This document shows, piece by piece, positions 1 through 9,589 of a stretch of 64,000 bases of DNA. Source of the DNA: Streptomyces sp. BV286 (GTDB lineage: Bacteria > Actinomycetota > Actinomycetes > Streptomycetales > Streptomycetaceae); NCBI RefSeq assembly GCF_019090165.1, contig NZ_JAHRIB010000029.1, forward strand, positions 17,029 to 81,028, read 5' to 3'. Each line of letters starts with the position of its first letter. Positions within the stretch are counted from its first letter, which is position 1. The notes under the pieces are model-generated. The model was not told the DNA's origin. It ran no database searches and worked only from the letters and a program-made list of their open reading frames with translations. The position numbers and the translations under genes are program-made.

Positions 1-888
1 ATCGCGGAGAAGCTGCGTGGGGCGGACGTCGTGGTGCACCTCGCGCTCGACCTCGACCTCGAAACGGACCCCGCCGCGCGTACGGCGTACAACGTGCGGG
101 GTACCCAGACCGTGCTCACGGCCGCCGCGGCCGCCGGCGTCCACCGTGTCGTGCTGTGCACGTCGGCCATGGTCTACGGAGCGCTGCCCGACAACGAACT
201 GCCCCTCTCCGAAGACGCCGAACTGCAGGCCACCGCAGAGGCCACGGGCGTCGGTGACCTGCTGGAGGTCGAGCGGCTCGCCCGCCGGGCGCCCCGCGCG
301 CACCCCGGCCTCAACGTCACCGTCGTACGGCCGGCCGTACTCGTCGGGGGCACCGACACCGCTCTGACCAGGTATTTCGAGTCCCCTCGGCTTCTGGTCG
401 TCGCCGGGTCCCGGCCCGCTTGGCAGTTCTGCCACGTCGAGGACCTGTGCGCCGCTCTGGAGTACGCGGCCCTGGAGAAGGTCGACGGCGAACTGGCCGT
501 CGGATGCGACGGATGGCTGGAGCAGGAGGAGGTCGAGGAGCTCAGCGGGATCCGGCGGATGGAACTGCCGTCCGCCGTCGCCCTGGGGGCCGCGGCCCGG
601 CTCCACCGGATCGGGCTGACGCCGTCGCCGGCCGGGGACCTCGCCTACACGATGTACCCCTGGGTGGTCAGCGGGAGCCGGCTCCACGAAGCCGGATGGC
701 GGCCGCAGTGGACCAACGAGGAGGTCCTCGCCGAACTCCTCGGGGAGGTCGCGGGGCGGCACACCCTCGCCGGGCGGCGCCTCGGACGCAAGGACGCCAC
801 TGCCGCGGGAGCCGCGGGCGCGACGGTCGCCCTGCTCGGTACGGCCGCACTGGTGCGGCGGGCCCGGAAGGCGCGACGGCGGATCTGA
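1..888 (+). CDS. NAD-dependent epimerase/dehydratase (SDR family), 5' end missing
   Basis: The open frame enters from the left edge, so the start codon and the N-terminal NAD-binding glycine motif are outside the window. What remains (about 295 residues) has the extended-SDR pattern: a VVVHLA strand, NVRGTQTVL helix, a CTSAMVYG strand with the catalytic-site Ser/Tyr region, and VRPAVLVG. The usual YxxxK is not clear, so catalysis is uncertain. The C-terminus ends in a short hydrophobic Ala/Gly stretch followed by Arg/Lys residues, which could anchor it to the membrane. A stem-loop follows the stop. Substrate unknown; nucleotide-sugar epimerase-like by family only. Confidence 0.8.
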   Translation: MAEKLRGADVVVHLALDLDLETDPAARTAYNVRGTQTVLTAAAAAGVHRVVLCTSAMVYGALPDNELPLSEDAELQATAEATGVGDLLEVERLARRAPRAHPGLNVTVVRPAVLVGGTDTALTRYFESPRLLVVAGSRPAWQFCHVEDLCAALEYAALEKVDGELAVGCDGWLEQEEVEELSGIRRMELPSAVALGAAARLHRIGLTPSPAGDLAYTMYPWVVSGSRLHEAGWRPQWTNEEVLAELLGEVAGRHTLAGRRLGRKDATAAGAAGATVALLGTAALVRRARKARRRI

Positions 889-894
889 GGCCCG

Positions 895-922
895 GGCGGG
901 GCCGTGTCCTCGCGGCCCCGCC
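895..922 (+). terminator. Stem-loop after the epimerase gene
   Basis: A perfect 10-bp GC stem (895-904 with 913-922) and an 8-nt loop lie 7 bp after the stop codon. There is no T-run, as is common for Streptomyces terminators. Confidence 0.55.
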
Positions 923-1089
923 GTCGGCCGGCCGGCGTGAGCGCCGCACGGACCTTCCGGAGCGGGGCGCGGTCCAGCGGTTCCAGCAGTTCCACGGGTC
1001 TGCCTCTGTAGAAGGCTCCAACCGCGCGCGCGTGCGTGCGGGTGAAAGCGCTATTCCGGGGAGTCGGCGGGTTGGGGCACGATGGGGGT

Positions 1090-1551
1090 ATGGCACCCAT
1101 GAACGATCATCCCGGTGAGCAGGCCGCGCAGGAGCCCATCAAGCTTCTGGCGATTCGGGAGACCGACCTCTCCCTGGACGAGGTCTTCCGGGCCGTCGGT
1201 GACGACGCCTCCGGAGGAACCGCGCTCTTCGTGGGTACCGTGCGCAACCACGACGGGGGAGCGGACGTCGACGCGCTCGGGTACTCGTGCCACCCCACCG
1301 CCGAGGCCGAGATGCGGCGGGTCGCCGAGAAGGTCGTGGCGAAGTACCCCGTGCGGGCGCTGGCCGCCGTGCACCGGATCGGTGACCTGCGGGTGGGTGA
1401 TCTCGCGGTGGTCGTCGCCGTCTCCTGCCCGCACCGGGGAGAGGCCTTCGAGGCCTGCCGGAAGCTGATCGACGACCTGAAGCACGAGGTCCCGATCTGG
1501 AAGCACCAGACGTTCTCCGACGGTACGGAGGAGTGGGTCGGGGCCTGCTGA
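1090..1551 (+). CDS. moaE: Molybdopterin synthase catalytic subunit MoaE
   Basis: MoaE transfers sulfur from thiocarboxylated MoaD to precursor Z to make molybdopterin. The 153-residue protein has the family hallmarks: an N-terminal GTALFVGTVRNHD strand-loop, a central LGYSCHPTAEAEM segment, AVVVAVSCPHRGEAFEACR, and the C-terminal PIWKHQTFSDG motif with the active-site lysine. Length is normal for the family. I chose the ATG at 1090; it has no clear Shine-Dalgarno sequence and may be leaderless (a CACGAT-like box lies 6 nt upstream). A second ATG at 1099 is possible. No moaD or other Moco gene is adjacent, so it works with unlinked partners. Confidence 0.92.
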   Translation: MAPMNDHPGEQAAQEPIKLLAIRETDLSLDEVFRAVGDDASGGTALFVGTVRNHDGGADVDALGYSCHPTAEAEMRRVAEKVVAKYPVRALAAVHRIGDLRVGDLAVVVAVSCPHRGEAFEACRKLIDDLKHEVPIWKHQTFSDGTEEWVGAC

Positions 1552-1797
1552 CCCCACAGGACACCCGCTCACCACGGACTCCCGCTTCCCGGAGCACAAC
1601 CGCACCGGTCCCACCGGTCGCGGTGGAGCCATCGGCCACACCGGTCCTCCTCGCCCGGTTGGCCCTACCGGCCCCATCGGCACCACCCGTACGGCCTTCC
1701 GGTTGCGTAACCCGACCCCTGCCGTGAGCGTTGTACAAGCGGATGGTTAATCTGCTGATCAGTCAGTTGCGGTCGCTCATGGGGTTGGGAGGTCGAC

Positions 1798-1962
1798 ATG
1801 GCAGCGCTTGCCTGGTTGCTGATTCCGCTTTTCGCCGCGATCGGCGCCGGAGCCTGGGGCAGTTGGGCAGGACGGAACCGCAAGACCATCGGTGACGGCC
1901 ACGAGCTCGCGGGCTACACACGCTTCCGCGAGGCCATGGAGAAGTCGCACACGGACGCCTGA
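1798..1962 (+). CDS. Small single-pass membrane protein (54 aa), unknown function
   Basis: A short gene with a good ribosome site (GGGAGG, about 6 nt before the ATG). The product starts with one hydrophobic segment (about residues 4-22, Ala/Leu/Ile-rich ending in GAGAWGSW) followed by a basic and polar tail (GRNRKTIGDG, then YTRFREAMEKS). This is an N-anchored, cytosol-tailed layout. It sits between moaE and a membrane protease gene, with its own promoter space upstream. I do not recognise the family. The high third-position GC and the ribosome site support that it is a real gene. Confidence 0.65.
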   Translation: MAALAWLLIPLFAAIGAGAWGSWAGRNRKTIGDGHELAGYTRFREAMEKSHTDA

Positions 1963-2030
1963 CCGGCCCTCGGACCCCGGACGGACGGCCCTGACGGTGC
2001 GCTGACAGTGCGGTCCCGTACTGTCGTTCC

Positions 2031-3125
2031 ATGCCACGCCGCACCGCGACGATGCTCGCCTCCACCCTGATGCTGATCGCGCTCCTGTGCGCGGGAGTCT
2101 TCATCAAAGTGCCGTACTCGGAGATGTCACCGGGTCCGACGGTGAACACGCTCGGCGAGCACGACGGCGAACCGGTGCTGCGGATCTCCGGCCGCAAGAC
2201 CTACGCGACGAGCGGCCACCTGAACATGACCACCGTCCGGGTCACCAGCGCCGACTACAACATGAACCTCGCCGAGGCCGTGTACGGCTGGCTGGCGCAC
2301 GACCAGAAGGTGGTCCCGCACGACACGCTCTATCCCGACGGCAAGACGGAGGAGCAGTCGACGCAGGAGAACGCCGAGGAGTTCAGCCAGTCCCAGGAGA
2401 GCGCCAAGGTCGCGGCCCTCGAACAGCTGGACATCCCGGTGAAGTCCTGGGTGATCGTCTCCACCGTCGTCAAGGACACCCCCGCCGAGGGCAGGCTGCA
2501 CGCCGGAGACGTCATCAAGGCCGTCGACGGTACGACCGTGAAGGCGCCCGGCGACGTCGCGGACCTGGTCACCAAGCACAAGCCGGGAGAGAAGGTCGTC
2601 TTCACGATCGTGCCGGCCAAGGAGCAGGCCGCCGCGGAGAAGGAGAAGAGGACGCCCACCGGGGCGCAGGACGTCACGCTCACCACCGCCAAGTCCGACG
2701 ACGACGGCGAGGAGCGCGCGATCGTCGGTATCTCGGCCGGCACCGACCACACGTTCCCGTTCACCATCGACATCAAGCTCGCCGACGTCGGCGGCCCCAG
2801 CGCCGGCCTGATGTTCGCCCTCGGCATCGTCGACAAACTGACCCCGGGCAGCCTCACCGGCGGCAAGTTCGTCGCCGGCACCGGCACCATCGGCGACGAC
2901 GGCAAGGTCGGCCCGATCGGCGGCATCGAGATGAAGACGGTCGGCGCCCGCGACAAGGGCGCACAGTACTTCCTGACGCCCAAGGACAACTGCGCGGCCG
3001 CCGCCCGTGACGTCCCCGAAGGCCTCACGCTCATCAAGGTCGACACCATCGACGACGCGATGAGCGCACTCAAGGACATCCGTGGCGGCGACACGGCCGA
3101 CCTGCCGAAATGCACCAGGTCCTAG
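2031..3125 (+). CDS. Membrane-anchored PDZ and Lon-like (S16) serine protease, YlbL-like
   Basis: The 364-residue protein has one N-terminal membrane segment (about residues 9-27), a PDZ domain in the middle (LHAGDVIKAVDGTTV) and a C-terminal Lon protease (S16) domain. The catalytic serine lies in VGGPSAGLMFALG and the probable catalytic lysine in IGGIEMKTVGARDKG, forming a Ser-Lys dyad. The active domain should be outside the membrane, where such proteins act in envelope quality control. The ATG follows a TACTGT -10 box by exactly 6 nt, so the mRNA is probably leaderless. It converges with the next gene on the minus strand (27-bp gap). Confidence 0.88.
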   Translation: MPRRTATMLASTLMLIALLCAGVFIKVPYSEMSPGPTVNTLGEHDGEPVLRISGRKTYATSGHLNMTTVRVTSADYNMNLAEAVYGWLAHDQKVVPHDTLYPDGKTEEQSTQENAEEFSQSQESAKVAALEQLDIPVKSWVIVSTVVKDTPAEGRLHAGDVIKAVDGTTVKAPGDVADLVTKHKPGEKVVFTIVPAKEQAAAEKEKRTPTGAQDVTLTTAKSDDDGEERAIVGISAGTDHTFPFTIDIKLADVGGPSAGLMFALGIVDKLTPGSLTGGKFVAGTGTIGDDGKVGPIGGIEMKTVGARDKGAQYFLTPKDNCAAAARDVPEGLTLIKVDTIDDAMSALKDIRGGDTADLPKCTRS

Positions 3126-3152
3126 CACACCGGCAGGCCGCCGACCCGCGGA

Positions 3153-3710
3153 CTACTCCGCGAACGTCGCCGTGAGCGCCTCGGCCAGTCCCGGCACGAG
3201 ATCGGACCCGGTGAGCACGTCGGTCGCCGAGTCCTTCTCGCGCAACCGCAGCGCCGCGTCGCGCTTGCCGCCGCGCAGCACCGCCACGGTCATCCGGACC
3301 TCCTGGCGCTCCGGATGCTCGGCGACCCACTTCGCCAGCCGCTTCTCGTCGAGGCCGTCCGGCACGGACGCCTCCGCGGACGGCGGCAGCATCAGCCGCT
3401 CCACGGACAGCGCGCAGCCGACGACCGAGTCCGGCCAGGCGATGGTGCCGAGAAACTCGTCCAGCGGGCTGCCCGCGGGGAGTTCGTCCTGCTCAATAGG
3501 GGTAAGGGTGCCCTCGGGCACATCTTCGGTCAGACCCAGACGCTCGGCGAGTCCCGGTTCCTGGGACCGCAGGCGCGAGGTGTCGACCAGGGCGAAGAGC
3601 CGGGCGGGCTGGTCCCAGCCGAGCCCCGAAACGTACTCGTCGATCTCGAGGACGGCACGGGTGAGGGGCCCGGCGGCCATGGGGGTGCCTGAGGAGGCGG
3701 TGTTGGACAT
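3153..3710 (-). CDS. PPA1309-family conserved actinobacterial protein
   Basis: A soluble protein of 185 residues without signal peptide or membrane segment. It is conserved in actinobacteria as the PPA1309 family; its function is not known. The sequence is mixed alpha/beta with recurring Trp/Asp patterns ([49 protein letters not shown]). I placed the start at the ATG at 3710 (MSNTAS); a longer frame to 3812 exists, but its extra 34 codons would run through the promoter region. It is divergent from the UPF0182 gene, sharing a roughly 125-bp promoter region. Confidence 0.75.
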   Translation of the reverse strand: MSNTASSGTPMAAGPLTRAVLEIDEYVSGLGWDQPARLFALVDTSRLRSQEPGLAERLGLTEDVPEGTLTPIEQDELPAGSPLDEFLGTIAWPDSVVGCALSVERLMLPPSAEASVPDGLDEKRLAKWVAEHPERQEVRMTVAVLRGGKRDAALRLREKDSATDVLTGSDLVPGLAEALTATFAE

Positions 3711-3835
3711 GGTCACAATCCTGCCTCGTTCGGCCCCGGAAGCGGGAACCGAGTAAAGCATCAGTAAGTTGCATAGATGTGGCCCAGCGTCTGCGGGGCC
3801 CCCAGATACCAACAGCGAACTTCGAGGTGCGCACC

Positions 3836-6814
3836 TTGGCTTTCCAGATGCCGGACCGCGGCGGAGGCCCGACAGGGCCGCGGATGAGAGTGGGCCGACC
3901 GTCCCGGCGCGTCCGGACCCTGCTCATGACACTCGGCGTACTGGCCGTGCTGGCCATGGCCTTCGTCATGTTCGCGGGGTTCTGGACGGACTGGCTCTGG
4001 TACCGGTCGGTGCAGTACTCCTCCGTCTTCACCACCACCCTGTGGACCAAGATCGGCCTGTTCTTCGTCTTCGGACTGCTGATGGCGGTGGCCGTCGGCG
4101 TGAACATCTGGCTGGCCCATCGGCTGCGGCCACCGCTCAGCGCCATGTCGATGGAGCAGCAGAGCCTGGACCGCTACCGGATGGGCGTGGCCCCGTACAA
4201 GACGTGGATCCTGCTCGGGATCACCTCGCTGGTCGGACTGATCGCGGGAGCCTCCGCGGCAGGCCAGTGGCGTACGTGGCTCATGTGGGTGAACGGAGTG
4301 CCCTTCAACCAGAAGGACCCCCAGTTCCACCTCGACGTCGCCTTCTACGCCTTCGACCTGCCCTGGTACCGCTTCCTGCTGGGCTTCGGCTTCGCGGCCG
4401 CGATCCTCTCCGTGATCGCCGCGGCGCTGACGCACTACCTGTACGGCGGACTGCGCGTCACCAGCCCCGGAGCGCGCGCCACGGCCGCGGCCACCGGCCA
4501 CCTGTCGGTGCTGCTGGGCATCTTCGTGGCGCTGAAGGCGGTCGCGTACTGGCTCGACCGGTACGGACTCGCGGTGAAGTCCAGTGACTTCAAGGCGACC
4601 GGCAACTGGACGGGCCTCAGGTACGTCGACGCCAACGCCTATCTGCCGGCGAAGACGATCCTCTTCTGCATCGCGGTCATCTGCGCCCTGCTGTTCTTCG
4701 CCACCCTGTGGCGGCGCACCTGGCAGCTGCCCGTCATCGGCTTCGGCCTGATGGTGCTCTCGGCGATCCTCATCGGCGGCCTGTACCCGGCGATCGTGCA
4801 GAAGTTCCAGGTCCAGCCGAACGAGCAGGCCAAGGAAGCGCCGTACGTCGAGAAGAACCTCAAGGCGACCCGCGACGCGTACGGGATCAACGGCACCGAG
4901 GTCACCGAGTACGCGGGCACGAGCACGACCGAGGACAAGACCAAACTGCGCGACGACGCCGACGGCGCCGCGAGCATCAGGCTCCTCGACCCGAACGTCG
5001 TCTCGCCCACGTTCCAGCAGCTCCAGCAGGTACGCAACTACTACGCGTTCCCGTCGAACCTGGACGTCGACCGCTACAGCAAGGACGGCAAGGACCAGGA
5101 CACCGTCATCGGTCTGCGCGAGCTGAACCTCCAGGGCATCCCGAAGAACAACTGGATCAACGACCACTTCCGCTACACGCACGGCTTCGGAGCGGTCGCG
5201 GCCAAGGGCACCAACGCCGACGCCGAGGGCCGCCCGGAGTTCACCGAGTACGACCTGCCCTCCAAGGGCGATCTCGGGGAGTACCAGCAGCGGATCTACT
5301 ACGGCGAGAAGACCAGCCAGTACTCGATCGTCGGCGGTCCGCAGAAGGAGATCGACTACTCCGACGACACCGGCGAGAAGACGACCAGCTACAAGGGCAA
5401 GAGCGGCGTCAACCTCTCGAACCCGGTCAACCGGGCCGCGTACGCGGTGGCGTTCAGCGAGCCGCAGATCCTCTACTCCGGTGCGATCGGCGAGGGTTCG
5501 CGGATCCTCTACAACCGCACGCCCAAGGAGCGCGTCGAGGCGGTCGCCCCCTGGCTGACCATCGACGGCGACGCCTACCCCGCGATCGTCGGCGACAAGA
5601 TCGAGTGGATCGTCGACGCGTACACGACGACCAACGGTTACCCGTACGCCTCGCGCACCACCCTCGGTGACACGACGGCCGACTCGCTGACCGCCGCCAA
5701 CAACCAGCGGGCGGTGGTGGCCCAGCAGAACCAGGTCAACTACATCCGCAACTCGGTGAAGGCGACCGTCGACGCGTACACCGGCAAGGTCACGCTCTAC
5801 GAGTGGGACACCAAGGACCCGGTCCTCAAGACCTGGAAGAAGGCCTTCCCCGGGACGGTCAAGGCGCGGACCGACATCCCGCAGGACCTCATGGACCACC
5901 TGCGGTACCCGCAGGACCTGTTCAAGGTCCAGCGGGAGCTGCTGACCCGCTACCACGTGAAGGACGCGGAGACGTTCCTCAGCGGCAGCGAGGTGTGGCA
6001 GGTGCCGGACGACCCGACCAACAAGTCGGGCAACGCGGTGCCGCCGTACTACCTCAGCATGAAGATGCCGGGTGAGCAGTCCCAGGCGTTCTCCCTGACG
6101 ACGACGCTCACACCGAACGGCCGCGACAACCTGAGCGCCTTCATGTCGGTCAACGCCGAAGCAGGCACGAGCGGCTACGGCAAGATCAACATCCTGAAAC
6201 TGCCCACCGGCAGAACGGTCGACGGACCGAAACGGGTGCAGAGCCAGTTCAACTCCGAACCATCCATCGCCGAGTCCATCAGGCTCCTGAGAGGTGGTGA
6301 CTCGGAAGTCGAGTACGGCAACCTGCTGACGGTGCCGCTCGACGGGGGCCTGCTCTATGTGGAACCCGTCTACGTGAAGGGTGGCGGACTCAAGTACCCG
6401 CTGCTGCGGAAGGTGCTGGTGACCTACGGAGGCGCCACAGCCTTCGAGGACACGCTGGACGAGGCGCTCAACAAGGTCTTCGGAGCCGACAGTTCGGCCA
6501 CCGAACCACCGGACGAGGGCGAGACGAACCCGCCGCCGACATCCAACGACCCCACGGTCCAGGAAGCGCTCGACGACGCCCAGAAGGCCTTCGACCAAGG
6601 CCAGGAAGCCCTCAAGAAGGGCGACTGGGAGGCGTACGGAACAGCGCAGAAGGATCTTGAGGACGCCCTCAAGCGGGCCGAGGACGCACAGGCCGCGGCC
6701 GACAAGAAGGCAGGCAGCAGCGACAAACCGAGCGGCTCCGGTGACAAGAACACCGAGGCGAGCGGCAAGCCGAGCAGTGAGCCGAGCAGCAGTAAGAGCC
6801 CGGACAGCGGCTGA
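3836..6814 (+). CDS. UPF0182 family large membrane protein
   Basis: About 990 residues. The N-terminal third has some seven hydrophobic segments (for example [58 protein letters not shown]), followed by a large, probably extracytoplasmic domain and a low-complexity tail rich in Glu/Asp/Lys and then Ser/Gly/Lys after about residue 880. This matches the actinobacterial UPF0182 family (S. coelicolor SCO5170-like by memory). Function unknown. I prefer the TTG start at 3836, which has a GAGG site 8 nt upstream; ATG at 3848 is the alternative. A tRNA gene follows directly. Confidence 0.88.
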   Translation: MAFQMPDRGGGPTGPRMRVGRPSRRVRTLLMTLGVLAVLAMAFVMFAGFWTDWLWYRSVQYSSVFTTTLWTKIGLFFVFGLLMAVAVGVNIWLAHRLRPPLSAMSMEQQSLDRYRMGVAPYKTWILLGITSLVGLIAGASAAGQWRTWLMWVNGVPFNQKDPQFHLDVAFYAFDLPWYRFLLGFGFAAAILSVIAAALTHYLYGGLRVTSPGARATAAATGHLSVLLGIFVALKAVAYWLDRYGLAVKSSDFKATGNWTGLRYVDANAYLPAKTILFCIAVICALLFFATLWRRTWQLPVIGFGLMVLSAILIGGLYPAIVQKFQVQPNEQAKEAPYVEKNLKATRDAYGINGTEVTEYAGTSTTEDKTKLRDDADGAASIRLLDPNVVSPTFQQLQQVRNYYAFPSNLDVDRYSKDGKDQDTVIGLRELNLQGIPKNNWINDHFRYTHGFGAVAAKGTNADAEGRPEFTEYDLPSKGDLGEYQQRIYYGEKTSQYSIVGGPQKEIDYSDDTGEKTTSYKGKSGVNLSNPVNRAAYAVAFSEPQILYSGAIGEGSRILYNRTPKERVEAVAPWLTIDGDAYPAIVGDKIEWIVDAYTTTNGYPYASRTTLGDTTADSLTAANNQRAVVAQQNQVNYIRNSVKATVDAYTGKVTLYEWDTKDPVLKTWKKAFPGTVKARTDIPQDLMDHLRYPQDLFKVQRELLTRYHVKDAETFLSGSEVWQVPDDPTNKSGNAVPPYYLSMKMPGEQSQAFSLTTTLTPNGRDNLSAFMSVNAEAGTSGYGKINILKLPTGRTVDGPKRVQSQFNSEPSIAESIRLLRGGDSEVEYGNLLTVPLDGGLLYVEPVYVKGGGLKYPLLRKVLVTYGGATAFEDTLDEALNKVFGADSSATEPPDEGETNPPPTSNDPTVQEALDDAQKAFDQGQEALKKGDWEAYGTAQKDLEDALKRAEDAQAAADKKAGSSDKPSGSGDKNTEASGKPSSEPSSSKSPDSG

Positions 6815-6857
6815 GTCAGGAGCCACCCCGCGCCGTGGTACGGTTGAAACACAACGG

Positions 6858-6931
6858 CGCGGGGTGGAGCAGCTCGGTAGCTCGCTGGGCTCATAACCCA
6901 GAGGTCGCAGGTTCAAATCCTGTCCCCGCTA
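6858..6931 (+). tRNA. Initiator tRNA-fMet (CAT), copy 1
   Basis: 74 nt fold into a cloverleaf with anticodon loop CTCATAA. Two features mark it as the initiator: three consecutive G:C pairs in the anticodon stem (GGG/CCC) and a mismatched first acceptor pair (C1 against T72). No CCA is encoded. It is identical to the second copy at 9304-9377. Confidence 0.95.
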
Positions 6932-6940
6932 CTGAAGTTG

Positions 6941-6973
6941 AAGGACCCGGATCCTCCAAGGATCCGGGTCCTT
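6941..6973 (+). terminator. Intrinsic terminator after tRNA-fMet copy 1
   Basis: A perfect 14-bp stem (6941-6954 with 6960-6973) and a 5-nt loop start 9 nt after the tRNA; the right arm ends in CCTT. Confidence 0.85.
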
Positions 6974-7170
6974 CTGCGTGTGCGGACTCCTGGCGGACGC
7001 GGGGAGGCGCCTCTCGTTCACCAGTGCTGCCGAGGTGAAGGCTGCGCCGGACGGAGCGAGTTGAGAGAACTGTGTTTCACTTGTCTCTCTGTGGGCATGT
7101 CGACAAAACGCTGTAGTGACCTCACTGGCTGCGGTATACCAGGTGTACCCAGGTTGCAGGTGGTGCGACG

Positions 7171-8976
7171 ATGGACGTTATGGGGGACAAGGCAACTCTG
7201 TTGGATACAGGGCGGTTTGTGCAGCCTCCCGACCGGGACGAAACCGGTGAGGCTGTCGAGGAGGCTCGTCAACGGCTCGCCGCGGAAAAGGGCGACGCCG
7301 GGGCGATGAGTGTCCTCGGAGCCATGCTGCTCCGCCGCGGTGATCTCGACGGAGCCGAGCCTCAGCTGCGCGCCGCCACCGCGGCCGGTGACCGGGCCGC
7401 CGCCAACAACCTCGGTGTCCTCCTGCACCAGCGCGGATACGCGGAGGAGGCCGCCGGGTGGTGGCGGATCGCTGCCGTCGCGGGCTCGGCGGCCGCCGCG
7501 CACGCGCTGGGCCGCCACCACCGCGAGCGCGGTGACGAACCCGCCGCCGAGTACTGGCTGCGGCAGTCCGCCGAGCAGGGCCACGCCCTCGGCGCGTACG
7601 CGCTCGCCGATCTCCTGGAGCACCGGGGTGACGTCGCGGCCGGGAGCTGGATGCGTGCCGCCGCCGAGCGGGGCCACCGCGAGGCGGCGTACCGGCTCGC
7701 GCGGACGCTCGACCGGACGGCCGCGGAGGCGGCCGGAACCGACGCTGACAACGGTGTCGCGGAGACCACCGGAGAAGCGGCCGAACAGTGGTACCGCCAG
7801 GCGGCCGCGCGCGGTCACCGCCGGGCCGCACTGCACCTCGGGGCGATCCTGGAGAAGCGTGGGCAGCTGAAGGAGGCCGGCCGCTGGTACCTCACGTCCG
7901 CCAAGGACGGCGAGGCGAGGGCCGCCTGCGCGCTGGGGTTCCTGCTGAGGGACGCGGGTGACACCGAGAGCGCGGCGGTGTGGTGGCTGCGGGCCGCCCA
8001 GGACGGGGACGGCAACGCCGCCAACGCCCTCGGCGCGCTGCATGCCGAGCGGGGTGAGACGCAGACCGCCGAGCGGTGGTACCGCGCCGCGATGGACGCC
8101 GGCGACGTGAACGGCGCGTACAACCTCGGGCTGCTCTGCGCCGAGCAGGCGCGGACGGCCCAGGCCGAGCAGTGGTACCGGCGCGCGGCGTACGCGGGGC
8201 ACCGCGAGGCGGCGAACGCGCTGGCCATTCTGCTGCTCCAGGTCGACGACGCGGCCGGGGCCGAGCCGTGGTTCTCCAAGGCCGCGGACGCCGGCAGCGT
8301 GGACGCCGCCTTCAACCTCGGCATTCTGCACGCGGGGCGCGGGGCGGACGCGACGGCGTTGCGGTGGTACGAGCGGGCCGCTGCCGCCGGGCACACCGAG
8401 GCCGCGCTCCAGGTCGGGATCGCCCGGCTCCGGGACGGCGACGAGGCGGCCGCCGAGCGGCATCTGCGGTGCGCCGCGGGCGGCGGCAGCGCGGAGGCGG
8501 CCTACCGGCTGGCGACCGTGCTCGACGCCCGGCGCCCGCCCGCGCCCGCCCATGAGCTGGGCGAGCCGGCCACGGAGAAGAGCGAGTGCGAGGAGTGGTA
8601 CGAGCGGGCCGCGTCCCAGGGGCACCGGCGGGCCCAGGTGCGGGTGGGCATGCTGGCGGCCGCCCGCGGGGACGTCGTGGAGGCAGCCCGGTGGTACCGG
8701 GAGGCCGCGGAGGCGGGATCCCGGAACGGCGCGTTCAACCTGGGGCTGCTGCTGGCCCGCGAGGGGAGCGAGCCGGAGGCCGCCCTGTGGTGGACCCGGG
8801 CCGCCGACGCGGGGCACGGGCGGGCGGCGCTGCGGCTCGCCCTCGTCTACGCGCGTCGGGGTGAGCTTGCCGAGGGGCAGCGGTGGGCCGACCGTGCGGT
8901 GTCGCTCGGGCCGGACGAGGTGTCCGAGCGGGCGGCCCGGCTGCGGGACGCGTTGCGGCAGGAGCTGTCCGCGTGA
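7171..8976 (+). CDS. Sel1/TPR repeat protein (601 aa)
   Basis: Almost the whole protein is made of roughly 36-residue helical repeats of Sel1-like type, with a recurrent pattern such as AEQWYRRAAYAGHREAANAL: Trp-Tyr/Phe in the first helix and Ala-x-x-x-Leu-Gly in the second. I count about fourteen to sixteen units. Such solenoids are protein-interaction scaffolds; the partner is unknown. There is no signal peptide or membrane segment. It lies alone between the two initiator tRNA genes. The promoter region contains the palindrome GGTATACC at about 7133, whose TATACC could be a -10 box. Start ATG 7171 (MDVMGD); ATG 7180 is an alternative. Confidence 0.85.
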   Translation: MDVMGDKATLLDTGRFVQPPDRDETGEAVEEARQRLAAEKGDAGAMSVLGAMLLRRGDLDGAEPQLRAATAAGDRAAANNLGVLLHQRGYAEEAAGWWRIAAVAGSAAAAHALGRHHRERGDEPAAEYWLRQSAEQGHALGAYALADLLEHRGDVAAGSWMRAAAERGHREAAYRLARTLDRTAAEAAGTDADNGVAETTGEAAEQWYRQAAARGHRRAALHLGAILEKRGQLKEAGRWYLTSAKDGEARAACALGFLLRDAGDTESAAVWWLRAAQDGDGNAANALGALHAERGETQTAERWYRAAMDAGDVNGAYNLGLLCAEQARTAQAEQWYRRAAYAGHREAANALAILLLQVDDAAGAEPWFSKAADAGSVDAAFNLGILHAGRGADATALRWYERAAAAGHTEAALQVGIARLRDGDEAAAERHLRCAAGGGSAEAAYRLATVLDARRPPAPAHELGEPATEKSECEEWYERAASQGHRRAQVRVGMLAAARGDVVEAARWYREAAEAGSRNGAFNLGLLLAREGSEPEAALWWTRAADAGHGRAALRLALVYARRGELAEGQRWADRAVSLGPDEVSERAARLRDALRQELSA

Positions 8977-9015
8977 CGGGACGGCGGGCGGGGTTCCGCA
9001 CCGCCGCCGTCCGTG

Positions 9016-9120
9016 CCTGGCCCGTCGGTGCCTGCCCCAGCCCTGCCTGACCCGTCCGCGCCTGACCCGTCCGCGCCTGACCCGTCCGCGCCTGACCCGT
9101 CCGTGCCTGGCCCGTCCGTG
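9016..9120 (+). repeat. 15-bp tandem repeat, seven units
   Basis: Seven units of a 15-bp sequence related to CCTGACCCGTCCGCG, the middle ones nearly identical, just downstream of the Sel1/TPR gene. It lies in the 327-bp gap between that gene and the second tRNA. No gene is supported there. Confidence 0.85.
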
Positions 9121-9261
9121 CCTGCCCCATGCCTGGCCGTCCCGCCCCGGCTCGTCCCTGAGGACAGTCGCCCCGAGCCCTTGCCATCGGCCCGGAGCAG
9201 GGCCTCAGGGTCTTGCTTCTCGCCCGCCGGACGGGCCGGAGCGGGCCGGGTCGAAAGGGAT

Positions 9262-9291
9262 TTGCGCTGGTCGGCGGTGGTGACGTAGTGT
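9262..9291 (+). promoter_or_regulatory. Promoter of tRNA-fMet copy 2
   Basis: TTGCGC (9262-9267), an 18-bp spacer and TAGTGT (9286-9291) form a vegetative-type promoter whose transcript would start a few bases before the tRNA. Confidence 0.55.
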
Positions 9292-9303
9292 TCAGTTCAT
9301 CGC

Positions 9304-9377
9304 CGCGGGGTGGAGCAGCTCGGTAGCTCGCTGGGCTCATAACCCAGAGGTCGCAGGTTCAAATCCTGTCCCCGCTA
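9304..9377 (+). tRNA. Initiator tRNA-fMet (CAT), copy 2
   Basis: Identical over 74 nt to the copy at 6858-6931, with the same three G:C pairs in the anticodon stem and the C1-T72 mismatch. No encoded CCA. Confidence 0.95.
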
Positions 9378-9383
9378 CTGAAG

Positions 9384-9427
9384 ACCGAAGGCCCGGAACC
9401 AATGGTTCCGGGCCTTCGGTGTTTTTC
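9384..9427 (+). terminator. Intrinsic terminator after tRNA-fMet copy 2
   Basis: A perfect 17-bp stem (9384-9400 with 9404-9420) with an AAT loop, followed by GTTTTT. It is the most classical rho-independent terminator in the window. Confidence 0.92.
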
Positions 9428-9589
9428 CTTGCGTGACGTGGTGTGGCGTGACCGGGGCGCGGCCGGCCTGGGTGGCGGGTGCGGAGCGGCGGGTACGGAG
9501 CGGTGGATACGAACAAGCCCCGGCGTCCCGCAAGGCGCCGGGGCTTCATGGTCGTTCGTCGCGAAGGGTCGTCGCGAAGGGCTGGCCGG

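Noticed and set aside
3761..6916. A 1051-codon open frame on the minus strand, antisense to the UPF0182 gene
   Set aside because: It is the mirror of a real GC-biased gene: composition is Arg/Val/Leu/Gly-rich with no domain pattern, whereas the plus strand shows membrane helices and a ribosome site.
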